The notes under the pieces: model-generated
What the model saw: the letters and a program-made list of their open reading frames with translations, nothing else
Told to the model about the DNA's origin: nothing
Databases searched by the model: none
Shown here: piece after piece, positions 1-6,016 of the stretch
Layout: each line of letters begins with the position of its first letter
How positions within the stretch are numbered: the first letter of the stretch is position 1
Position numbers and translations under genes: made by a program
From: an uncultured Erysipelotrichaceae bacterium
GTDB taxonomy: Bacteria; Bacillota_I; Bacilli_A; Erysipelotrichales; Erysipelotrichaceae
Length of the DNA stretch: 11,919 nt
Assembly (NCBI GenBank): GCA_902796525.1
Contig: CADBPB010000173.1
Location: 1 to 11,919, forward strand
Direction of reading: 5' to 3'

Positions 1-241
1 AATCGCACATCCGGCAATAAGCTTGCCGGTGGCTGTCTGATTCTTCATAGAAACCTTTCATCGCATCGCAAGGAAAACGATCGCAATACCCGCAGTTTTC
101 GATTCCTTTCTCTCTGCAACATTTCACCGGCATGCAGGGTTCGTCAGTCCATTCCGTACATTTGCAGGAAGGACAGGTCTTGTTCAGATAATCGGAACAT
201 ACCGAACAATCCACGCCACAGTAGGCAATCATTTCTTTCAT
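1..241 (-). CDS. DUF3795-like Cys-rich protein, 3' end cut by window edge
   Basis: The reading frame starts at the ATG at 241 and stays open to the left edge, giving 80 residues with the C-terminus missing. It opens MKEMIAYCGVDCSVCSDYLN and continues with repeated Cys pairs (CPSC, KCC, YCDRFPC, YCRMCD), including the 'YCG-C--C' opening and the 'C-YC-RFPC' block typical of DUF3795 proteins. These are small, probably metal-binding proteins of unknown role. A second in-frame ATG lies at 232. Neither start has a strong Shine-Dalgarno; an AAGAAAG-like stretch precedes the first. The gene is divergent from the phosphodiester-glycosidase-like gene, and an extended -10 (TGATACAAT) sits about 30 bases upstream. 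The family assignment rests on the Cys pattern only. Confidence 0.75.
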   Translation of the reverse strand, partial: MKEMIAYCGVDCSVCSDYLNKTCPSCKCTEWTDEPCMPVKCCREKGIENCGYCDRFPCDAMKGFYEESDSHRQAYCRMCD

Positions 242-272
242 CAGCGATATCTCATTCTTTCTTATCTGTCTT

Positions 273-282
273 ATTGTATCAT
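273..282. promoter_or_regulatory. Overlapping divergent -10 elements
   Basis: On the minus strand, TGATACAAT (281 to 273) is an extended -10 box about 30 bases upstream of the DUF3795-like start. On the plus strand, TATCAT (277-282) overlaps it and lies about 10 bases before the ATG at 293. No convincing -35 hexamer is visible on either strand. The minus-strand call is better supported than the plus-strand one. Confidence 0.4.
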
Positions 283-292
283 TAAGTTGAGA

Positions 293-1627
293 ATGCGTTC
301 CGAAATTCATCATTACGTCCTATCGAAAGGCGAACACCTCAATGTCCAGGCTGTCTATCCTGATCGTTTTCCTGATCTTCGCTTCCTGAGACCGTCCTTC
401 GATCCGCTGGCGTTCCATAAGCTCTGCGATCTCTACCGCGATTACGTCGTCCCGAAATACGCCTGGGTCTTCGGAACCCTGGTACACTTCTACGTGCCGG
501 AAGACATGGATATCCCCTTTCCTGACAAAGATGAATCTTATGGGATCTTATTTGATAAAACCGTACTCTGCAACATCCTGTTTCATAAACACATTCATCT
601 CGTTAATAATGATCTCGTTTTCGATGAACCTCATGTCGAGGCCATCTTCCGTTCTTTGCAGGAGCGGAACTGTATAAGGATCTCCCGGGGAAAACGCAAA
701 CAGCTGTCATTTCTTCCCGTTTCCAGAACGATCGGTTTTTTAAGCGAGTGCAGGACAGAAGCGCAAATGAAAGTGAATGCGAATTTCTTTATTATGGATC
801 TCTTCGATCTGGGGAGCGTTTACGATCAGATAGGAACTCCTTTCGGCCTCTGCGTCAAAGACGGCAGGATCCTCCAGCCTCCTTTGTTTGACCGGGAAGT
901 CTTTCTTGTGAAAGACGGCAAGGCCTGTATTACGGACATCTCTTTGAAGCAGCTTGCTGTCGTCATCGATGGAATCGCTTATCGTGACGGAAAAAACGCA
1001 GCCTTCCTATCCAGACCGCAGTATAAGAGAAGCTTATCCGGCGGTTCTGATCTTGTGATCGTCAATGATCGCGTCATCGCTTGCAAAGAAGGCGGGTGCT
1101 GCGAGATCCCTTCATCCGGTTTTGTGATCCATCTCGATCAGAAGGTTTCCATCAGGGACTCTGGCGTTCGTTACCAGGGATTGGAAGACATCTCTTTCGC
1201 GATGCAGGTCGGCAACAGCGCCATCCGGAATGGAAAGATGACAGAAGACTTCATCTCGCCCTTTTACAAGTTCCTGCATTTCTGGAAAGTTTCCTACCCT
1301 CCTGCTATGTATCCCGGGAACTATCGCGCCGACAGAGCCCCCAGAATCGTTCTGGGAGCCGATAAAGAAAACAAGCCGATGCTTTTATGGTTTGAAGGAG
1401 CGGCAAAATTCGGACATGATCCAAGCAGAGACAGCGTCGGAGCTTCCTTAAGCGAAACCGCAGTGATCTGTAGGCAGCTTGGCATGTATAACGGGATCCA
1501 TCTCGATGGCGGAGGTTCCGCACAGATACTGCTACGTAATAAAAGAGAACTCATGATTTCCGATCGCAGCAAAGAAGATCACAAAGAAAATGAAAGAGCC
1601 ATACCTATGGCTCTGTACATCAATTGA
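293..1627 (+). CDS. Phosphodiester glycosidase (NAGPA-like) domain protein, apparently cytoplasmic
   Basis: The protein is 444 residues from the ATG at 293; an in-frame TTG at 287 would add two. The C-terminal half carries the hallmarks of the phosphodiester glycosidase/NAGPA fold (formerly DUF2233): an early NANFF motif (about residue 162), RAPRIVLG, and the family signature HLDGGGSAQ about 35 residues from the end, followed by the closing ERAIPMALYI motif. Family members hydrolyse phosphodiester-linked sugars, classically GlcNAc-1-phosphate diesters. The first ~150 residues are an unrecognised N-terminal region. No signal peptide or membrane segment is visible, which is unusual because many bacterial relatives are exported. 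There is no clear ribosome binding site. The gene is the only complete plus-strand gene here, and its 3' end overlaps the convergent ATPase gene by 8 bases. The fold is fairly certain; the substrate is unknown. Confidence 0.82.
   Translation: MRSEIHHYVLSKGEHLNVQAVYPDRFPDLRFLRPSFDPLAFHKLCDLYRDYVVPKYAWVFGTLVHFYVPEDMDIPFPDKDESYGILFDKTVLCNILFHKHIHLVNNDLVFDEPHVEAIFRSLQERNCIRISRGKRKQLSFLPVSRTIGFLSECRTEAQMKVNANFFIMDLFDLGSVYDQIGTPFGLCVKDGRILQPPLFDREVFLVKDGKACITDISLKQLAVVIDGIAYRDGKNAAFLSRPQYKRSLSGGSDLVIVNDRVIACKEGGCCEIPSSGFVIHLDQKVSIRDSGVRYQGLEDISFAMQVGNSAIRNGKMTEDFISPFYKFLHFWKVSYPPAMYPGNYRADRAPRIVLGADKENKPMLLWFEGAAKFGHDPSRDSVGASLSETAVICRQLGMYNGIHLDGGGSAQILLRNKRELMISDRSKEDHKENERAIPMALYIN
1580..1614 (-). 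terminator. Intrinsic terminator-like hairpin of the ATPase gene, inside the opposing CDS
   Basis: A near-perfect inverted repeat occupies 1595-1614 (AGAGCCATA and its complement around CC). Read on the minus strand it begins six bases after the ATPase stop and is followed by a T-rich run (1594 to 1581) rather than a pure T-tract. The same bases encode the conserved C-terminal residues of the convergent gene. The plus-strand side has no T-run, so the terminator is probably directional. Confidence 0.55.
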
Positions 1628-2369
1628 ATTCATCGAACAGATACCTGTACATCACCTCCGGTTTATCGATGAAATCCCTGGTGATCCGATAATGATCGGT
1701 TTCTTTGTATGCGGTTTCTCTGATGCCTTCCTCGTTCAGTTCGTAGATATCCGCATCCGGATAAGACATCAGGATGGGAGAATGGGTGGCGATGATGAAC
1801 TGGGAATCTTTTTCAATAAGATCGTGGATCAGACACAGAAGCTGCATCATTCTCGCGGGAGACAGCGCGGCTTCCGGTTCATCCAGAAGATACAGGCCAT
1901 TCCCGGAAAAACGGTTCTTGACCAGCGCCAGAAAGCTTTCGCCATGAGACTGTTTATGAAGAGAAGTCCCTCCGTAACTATCGATGATCGGTCTGCCAAG
2001 CGATGGCTCCCGGTCCTTCTGATCGATATAACTTGCGACATTATAGAAACTTTCGGCACGAAGAAAGAAGCCGTCTTTCGGATGCGACTGTCTGGCTGCA
2101 GACAGATATCTGTACAATTCCGAATGGGAATCCTCGGTAGAGAAACTGAAGTTCTTCGTCCCTCCTTCCGGGTTGAAGCCCATCGCAACGGCAATGCCTT
2201 CGATCAGCGTCGATTTTCCTGAACCGTTTTCTCCGATAAAAATCGTGATCGGTTTCCTGAATTCCAGATCGCCGGTTTCAAGATATCTGATCGCAGGAAT
2301 CTCATTAAGATAACTTTTTTCTGCCAATGGCTTGTTTAATGAAACGCTTTTAAGATACAGTCGATCCAT
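1620..2369 (-). CDS. AAA/ABC-type ATPase (COG3910-like predicted ATPase)
   Basis: The protein is 249 residues from the ATG at 2369. It contains a Walker A motif GENGSGKST (residues 46-54), a degenerate ABC signature SHGES (141-145), Walker B LYLLDEPEAAL (159-169) and an H-loop THSP (195-198). This layout is that of small stand-alone SMC/ABC-like ATPases such as COG3910, whose biological role is poorly defined. There is no transmembrane partner next to it, so it is unlikely to be a transporter subunit. The open frame extends upstream to 2459, but that extension overlaps the 58-residue gene and a terminator. A TATAAT box lies just before 2369, so 2369 is the better start. No Shine-Dalgarno is present, consistent with leaderless translation. 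The stop shares the palindrome TCAATTGA with the convergent gene's stop. Confidence 0.85.
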   Translation of the reverse strand: MDRLYLKSVSLNKPLAEKSYLNEIPAIRYLETGDLEFRKPITIFIGENGSGKSTLIEGIAVAMGFNPEGGTKNFSFSTEDSHSELYRYLSAARQSHPKDGFFLRAESFYNVASYIDQKDREPSLGRPIIDSYGGTSLHKQSHGESFLALVKNRFSGNGLYLLDEPEAALSPARMMQLLCLIHDLIEKDSQFIIATHSPILMSYPDADIYELNEEGIRETAYKETDHYRITRDFIDKPEVMYRYLFDEFN

Positions 2370-2378
2370 ACTGTTTCT

Positions 2379-2384
2379 ATTATA
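2379..2384 (-). promoter_or_regulatory. -10 box (TATAAT) of the ATPase gene
   Basis: A perfect TATAAT on the minus strand ends 9 bases before the ATG at 2369, which predicts a transcription start only a few bases from the start codon. No good -35 is present; the T-run of the upstream terminator occupies the expected position. Confidence 0.55.
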
Positions 2385-2401
2385 CCGCTTAGAAAGCATA
2401 C

Positions 2402-2431
2402 AAAAAAACAGATGGTTATGCATCCCATCTG
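2402..2431 (-). terminator. Intrinsic terminator of the lipoprotein/small membrane protein unit
   Basis: On the minus strand, CAGATGG (2431-2425) pairs with CCATCTG (2415-2409), a perfect 7-bp stem with a 9-base loop, followed at once by seven T's. The stop codon of the 58-residue gene (2418-2416) lies in the loop, so the terminator overlaps the end of that gene. Confidence 0.8.
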
Positions 2432-2592
2432 TCATTCGTGTCATTGTTGTCTTCGACACCTAGTTTTTTCATATGCTGCCTGCCAAACTGGTTTGCCACT
2501 CCATATCCGACATTGCCATTCTTGGCAAGGACGATTCCGAACAGAAAACCCAGAGCCGCGAACACTAAAATAATCAATAGAGCTAATGACAT
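2416..2592 (-). CDS. 58-residue single-pass membrane protein, unrecognised
   Basis: This short frame starts at an ATG at 2592 with a textbook ribosome binding site, AGGAGGAG, five bases upstream, and ends with TAA at 2418-2416. The product begins MSLALLIILVFAALGFLFGI, a hydrophobic segment of about 22 residues with a glycine-rich end. A short basic and polar tail follows (AKNGNVGYGVANQFGRQHMKK) and then an acidic, Asn/Asp-rich C-terminus (VEDNNDTNDRWDA). This is a typical small bitopic membrane protein. It follows the first lipoprotein gene after 17 bases and is the last gene before the terminator, so it probably belongs to that unit. I do not recognise its family; the resemblance to YneF-type small proteins is only in size and layout. 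Confidence 0.8.
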   Translation of the reverse strand: MSLALLIILVFAALGFLFGIVLAKNGNVGYGVANQFGRQHMKKLGVEDNNDTNDRWDA

Positions 2593-2609
2593 ATACTCCT
2601 CCTGTATCG

Positions 2610-3284
2610 TTAATTCTGTCCTCTTGTCAGCAGCAGATACCCGGATTCTTCTTCCGAGATCCAGATCTCGCTGACAAAGTATTCACGGCCTGAAGAATCA
2701 TAGTACCGTTCTACATAGACAACAGCATTGTTTCCATACAGACACAGGTTATCATTCTCATCAAAGCCGCCTTCATATGGTTCATAGCCTGCATCCGCAT
2801 CGGTCATCGGCCAGGACTCGTAACCGTCATTTCCCAGTTCCGGATGCAAAACAATGATCAAAGTATCCTTGTCATAATCGATACTGACATCCGCATGGCC
2901 AAGTTCATCATAGTACAGGCTGGAACTATCATAACGGAACAGAAGATTGTATTTCCAAGAACCTACGGCATGACTCAGCGTAGCATAGTAGGCATCCTCA
3001 GGCGGTCCGTAATACATGTAATCCGTAAAGAAAGCGAAATCCTCGAACGTGACTTCATCCGAATAAGTGAAGTCTTCGATTCCCTGAGGGACATCATCTG
3101 TCGGATCATCATATTCACCTGGGAATGCGTTGCCGCCCTGATCGGTCGGCGCAGTATAGTCCGTATCGATAATGGTATTGTCGAAGTCATTCGTTTCGAC
3201 CGGACTTGGCGCGGCTGAGCTTGAAGAGCAGCCGGCAAGGATCAGCACGATCAGCGCGATCAGCAGGATAGTTGTTTTTTTCAT
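2610..3284 (-). CDS. Acidic secreted lipoprotein, function unknown
   Basis: The protein is 224 residues. It starts MKKTTILLIALIVLILAGC: a lysine-rich n-region, a hydrophobic core and the lipobox LAGC with the lipidated Cys at residue 19. A Ser/Pro/Thr/Asp-rich linker (about residues 20-75) leads into a Tyr- and Asp-rich domain with alternating strands. I recognise no enzyme motif. A ribosome binding site AAAGGAG lies about ten bases upstream of the start at 3284, inside the last codons of the preceding lipoprotein gene, which stops only three bases before it. The two lipoproteins and the small membrane protein therefore look co-transcribed and translationally linked. A role in sensing or binding at the outer membrane face is possible but unsupported. 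Confidence 0.8.
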   Translation of the reverse strand: MKKTTILLIALIVLILAGCSSSSAAPSPVETNDFDNTIIDTDYTAPTDQGGNAFPGEYDDPTDDVPQGIEDFTYSDEVTFEDFAFFTDYMYYGPPEDAYYATLSHAVGSWKYNLLFRYDSSSLYYDELGHADVSIDYDKDTLIIVLHPELGNDGYESWPMTDADAGYEPYEGGFDENDNLCLYGNNAVVYVERYYDSSGREYFVSEIWISEEESGYLLLTRGQN

Positions 3285-3287
3285 AGA

Positions 3288-3776
3288 TTATTGCTCCTTT
3301 TCAAATATGATACTGAAGAATCCGTCATCGTTCTTAAACAGGAACGGGATCCTTTCAGGAGTGACCATATCGACACCTACGGTCCCGGTCTTTCGGTCTT
3401 CGGAAGCCATTCCCACATCGACAACGACTGTCGTATCTCCTGCCGTTAACTGCAATTCGTGAGCGACGTCATAACGGACATCGATACTGCCATGCGGAGG
3501 AAGATCTCCGGACAGGAAGACGTAGCTTCCTTCCTGTTCACCGGATGGAAGACCGGTCAGTTCGGACAGTTCTTCATCGAACGAGATCACGACGCTTTCG
3601 CCGTCTCCGTTAAAAAGCATCGTGCCATGTTCGGATACGAAAGTTCCCACATGCGGATCCGGTGCGGGCGTGTCCGGTTCATAAGGCATGTTTCCGCCGT
3701 CTCTTGGCCATTTGCATGAGCTGCATATGAACACGATCGCAGCCAGGATGGCCAGATATTTTAACAGTTTCCTCAT
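3288..3776 (-). CDS. Small secreted lipoprotein, function unknown
   Basis: The protein is 162 residues from the ATG at 3776, chosen over an in-frame ATG at 3809 because AAGGAGG lies five bases upstream of 3776. The N-terminus MRKLLKYLAILAAIVFICSS is a signal peptide followed by Cys21. The lipobox (ICSSC) is slightly non-canonical because Cys sits at -3. A Pro-rich linker (about residues 24-42) precedes a domain rich in beta-strand-like alternation, with a 'GTFVSEHGTMLFNGDGESVVISF' type opening that reads like a lipocalin-ish or DUF-type sheet domain; I do not name the family. It is the first gene of the three-gene unit and is driven by the extended -10 promoter at 3849-3857. Confidence 0.78.
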   Translation of the reverse strand: MRKLLKYLAILAAIVFICSSCKWPRDGGNMPYEPDTPAPDPHVGTFVSEHGTMLFNGDGESVVISFDEELSELTGLPSGEQEGSYVFLSGDLPPHGSIDVRYDVAHELQLTAGDTTVVVDVGMASEDRKTGTVGVDMVTPERIPFLFKNDDGFFSIIFEKEQ

Positions 3777-3848
3777 AAAAACCTCCTTGTAAGGGCTTTT
3801 AATGTTCAATGAATATGCTATTGAAAACTAATCAGTATGCTTGATTCT

Positions 3849-3857
3849 ATTATAGCA
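3849..3857 (-). promoter_or_regulatory. Extended -10 promoter of the lipoprotein unit
   Basis: On the minus strand TGCTATAAT is a perfect extended -10 (TGnTATAAT), about 73 bases upstream of the lipoprotein start at 3776 and just after the stop codon of the DUF952 gene. No -35 match is visible, which is normal for extended -10 promoters. Confidence 0.65.
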
Positions 3858-3864
3858 TAACAGT

Positions 3865-4221
3865 TTACCGATCTGCGATATCAGCAAACTCCGGGTTTTT
3901 CAGATAATGTCCGTTTTCATCTTTCAGATAGTCCAGAACCATGATCACGGAATCATTGTTTATCAATCCGTAGATATGGGGATAGTATCGTCCGGGATAG
4001 TCTTCATGATTTTCATATCTCACTTCGGAAAGAAGCCTGTCTTCATCGATACAGACCAGTACCCGTTCTTCGGGATCAACTTCGAATCCGGGCAGGACAC
4101 GCCAAAGATATTCTACGGTCGAACAGTGGATGAATCCGTATTTCTTGATATCATTCTCTCCCCAGAAGTCTTTGTCTCTTAGTTCCTCCCAGGAGCTCTT
4201 TTTCATGCAGTGGATGATCAT
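3865..4221 (-). CDS. DUF952 family protein
   Basis: The protein is 118 residues. It shows the conserved core of DUF952: an opening IIH, GFIHCST at residues 29-35, and PHIYGLIN at 81-88, with VLVCID between them. The family is small, cytoplasmic and of unknown biochemical role; it is sometimes compared with ADP-ribosyl transferase-like folds, but I would not assign a reaction. The start lies two bases after the stop of the upstream 136-residue gene and has no Shine-Dalgarno, so translation is probably coupled. Length and motif positions match an intact family member. Confidence 0.85.
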   Translation of the reverse strand: MIIHCMKKSSWEELRDKDFWGENDIKKYGFIHCSTVEYLWRVLPGFEVDPEERVLVCIDEDRLLSEVRYENHEDYPGRYYPHIYGLINNDSVIMVLDYLKDENGHYLKNPEFADIADR

Positions 4222-4223
4222 TT

Positions 4224-4634
4224 TTAGAAGGATTCAGTCAGTGAAAGATCGGCATCGCCCAGCGTGAATGCATTGCGCTTGCAGTATGCGGATTCTCCGC
4301 ACAGAAATTCTTTGCGGCAAGCCTCCGTTATCTCGTTTGACACCTCTGGGACCGGCATCTTATCCGGACAGGACAGTTCCAGCAGTTTTTCATAGTCTTT
4401 CTTGGAAATCTGATAGTACATCAGGACATCGGAAGCGCCGATATGCGGATAATCGGAAATCGCATAGACGATCTTACGTTCCTTCTGGAACTTGAAACGT
4501 CCTACGCTGACGCCGTAAGCCAAAACGCCATCCGTAATGAAATCGCGGACTTTCTTTGTTTCTTTCTGAAGATCCGCTTTCGCAAACGATTTATGAAGCG
4601 ATGACTTCTGTGCTGTTTCTTTCTTCTGCATCAT
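4224..4634 (-). CDS. Hypothetical 136-residue protein
   Basis: I do not recognise this protein. The first ~30 residues are Lys/Gln/Ser-rich and look disordered. The middle (about 30-85, FITDGVLAYGVSVGRFKF ... KIVYAISDYPHIGASDVLMYYQIS) looks like a compact alpha/beta domain, and the C-terminal part has three Cys (ACRKEFLCGESAYC). There is no signal peptide or membrane segment. AAAGGAGG lies three bases before the ATG at 4634 and six before the ATG at 4631, so the second start may be the real one. The start overlaps the end of the truncated acetyltransferase frame by 44 bases, and the ribosome binding site itself encodes the KEE of that remnant. The gene abuts the DUF952 gene, so the two probably form a pair. 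Confidence 0.6.
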   Translation of the reverse strand: MMQKKETAQKSSLHKSFAKADLQKETKKVRDFITDGVLAYGVSVGRFKFQKERKIVYAISDYPHIGASDVLMYYQISKKDYEKLLELSCPDKMPVPEVSNEITEACRKEFLCGESAYCKRNAFTLGDADLSLTESF

Positions 4635-4812
4635 ATTCCTCCTTTGTCAGGATATTGACTTCATTGTCTTCGACCGTACCGGGTCTGGTTTCGAAGGTAT
4701 CGTACGCATAGTGATGGAATCCGCATTTCTCTTGCACTCTCTGCGACTGCCTGTTCCAGAGAAAATGGCCGCAGAAAATCACGTCCAGTCCGACATCCTC
4801 GAACGTGTATCG
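4591..4812 (-). pseudogene. 5'-truncated GNAT acetyltransferase remnant
   Basis: An open frame without a proper start encodes about 73 residues that read as the C-terminal third of a GNAT N-acetyltransferase: RYTFEDVGLDVIFCGHFLWN, then the strongly conserved block RQSQRVQEKCGF, and a terminal strand ending VNILTKEEY. In intact RimJ/RimL-like enzymes this follows roughly 100 residues that hold the acetyl-CoA binding loop. Here nothing of that is present: the frame meets a stop at 4824-4822 and runs into the end of nagA, whose stop is at 4816-4814. The only possible internal start is a GTG at 4782. The simplest reading is a deletion that joined the nagA 3' end to a GNAT fragment. A short translated product cannot be excluded. 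Confidence 0.7.
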
Positions 4813-4813
4813 T

Positions 4814-6016
4814 TTATTTGCTTACGCGGCAGGCAAGCAGTTCCTTGTTGATCAGACCGGTATCTTTCTGATAATCATAGACCTTGCGTCCGCCGTTGTA
4901 GGTGTAATAGACTTTGAAATTCTTATCAATGACCACGAAGTCCGCGTCTTTTCCTTCCTCCAGGCTTCCCTTGCTGGTCAGACCGAATTTCATGCATGGA
5001 TTGTAGCACGCCATACGCAATGCATCTTCCAAAGCGATGTCGCAGTTTTCGACGATGTTTTTGATGCCGTAGATGACCGGCTTGGACGAACCGTTCAGGG
5101 AACCGCGTTCATCCAGGACAAATCCCTGTTTATTCACATAAATGGTTTCATCGTGACGGATATATTTTCCTGAAGGAAGTCCTTCGAAAGAAGACGAATC
5201 CGAAATCATCATGATCTTGTCATGCGGTTTCAGACGGAAGATCAGTTTCAGCATATCGTTGCATACATGCATACCGTCGCAGATCAGTTCGCAGGTGACT
5301 CTGTCATCCATCAGAGCGGCACCCAGTCCGCCGATATTCCTGTGATGAATCCCTACCATGACGTTGCAGGTATGGGTGGAAATGCTGACACCGCGGTCGA
5401 ATGCTTCAAAAGCTTCTTGCGATTTCGCATCGGTATGAGTCATTGCCACTTTCGTACCGTTTTTCAGCAGTACTTCTGTTGCTTCGGCAGCTCCCGGCAG
5501 TTCCGGAGCCATTCCCATTTCCCAAAGCTTATCCCCGCAGATATCGATATACTGTCTGATTGCTTTGAGATCGACCGGATCCGGAACATAGCGTACGCCA
5601 TTTTCCCCTACCCGGTTCAGGAACGGTCCCTCAAAATTGATGCCAACGGAGGTGGCGCCATCGAACGGTCTGCCGACGATTTTATCTGCCAGAGTCGTCA
5701 GCACTTCGATCGATTCTTCATCCGCTACGGTAGAGAATAAAGTCGTTAAAACGCTGGTTACACCCTTGGCAGCCAGATTCTTGAGATACTTCTTGTTATT
5801 GGAGACACGGATCTTATCGGTCTTTCCGTAAGGATGATAGCCTCCCGAGGCATGATTGTGCGTATCGAAAATGCCCGGGATGATCAGCTTGTTTCCGAAA
5901 TCGACATCGGCTTTCTGTTTTTCCTTCGTAATCGCTTTGATCTTGCCTTTTTCCACGATCAGATATCCATCGATCGGCCCTTCAGGCGTATAAATATGTT
6001 TCGCTTTATAAATCAT
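4814..6016 (-). CDS. nagA: N-acetylglucosamine-6-phosphate deacetylase
   Basis: The protein is 400 residues, close to the usual NagA length. This amidohydrolase removes the acetyl group from GlcNAc-6-phosphate to give glucosamine-6-phosphate and acetate in the cytoplasm. Visible active-site elements are PGIFDTHNH (His53/His55), the metal ligand Glu129 in NFEGPF, His194 in MTHTDA, His215 in STHTCN, the substrate-binding HHRNIGGLGAAL segment, ELICDGMHV, and the catalytic Asp273 in MISDSSS. That sequence differs from the common TDA/TDS and the HTCNVM block differs from the typical H-FNAM, so this is a divergent member. Its ATG overlaps the murQ stop by four bases (ATGA), showing translational coupling. 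The MurQ product is its expected substrate. Confidence 0.88.
   Translation of the reverse strand: MIYKAKHIYTPEGPIDGYLIVEKGKIKAITKEKQKADVDFGNKLIIPGIFDTHNHASGGYHPYGKTDKIRVSNNKKYLKNLAAKGVTSVLTTLFSTVADEESIEVLTTLADKIVGRPFDGATSVGINFEGPFLNRVGENGVRYVPDPVDLKAIRQYIDICGDKLWEMGMAPELPGAAEATEVLLKNGTKVAMTHTDAKSQEAFEAFDRGVSISTHTCNVMVGIHHRNIGGLGAALMDDRVTCELICDGMHVCNDMLKLIFRLKPHDKIMMISDSSSFEGLPSGKYIRHDETIYVNKQGFVLDERGSLNGSSKPVIYGIKNIVENCDIALEDALRMACYNPCMKFGLTSKGSLEEGKDADFVVIDKNFKVYYTYNGGRKVYDYQKDTGLINKELLACRVSK

Noticed and set aside
1590..2222. 210-codon plus-strand open frame across the ATPase gene
   Set aside because: It is antisense to a gene with intact Walker A, Walker B and H-loop motifs and has no recognisable protein features.
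2370..2459. N-terminal extension of the ATPase by 30 residues
   Set aside because: It overlaps the 58-residue gene and the terminator on the same strand, and the TATAAT box lies downstream of it. The start at 2369 fits better.
3777..3848. Terminator after the DUF952 gene
   Set aside because: Only a 6-bp TTCAAT/ATTGAA repeat without a T-run was found, so none is called.
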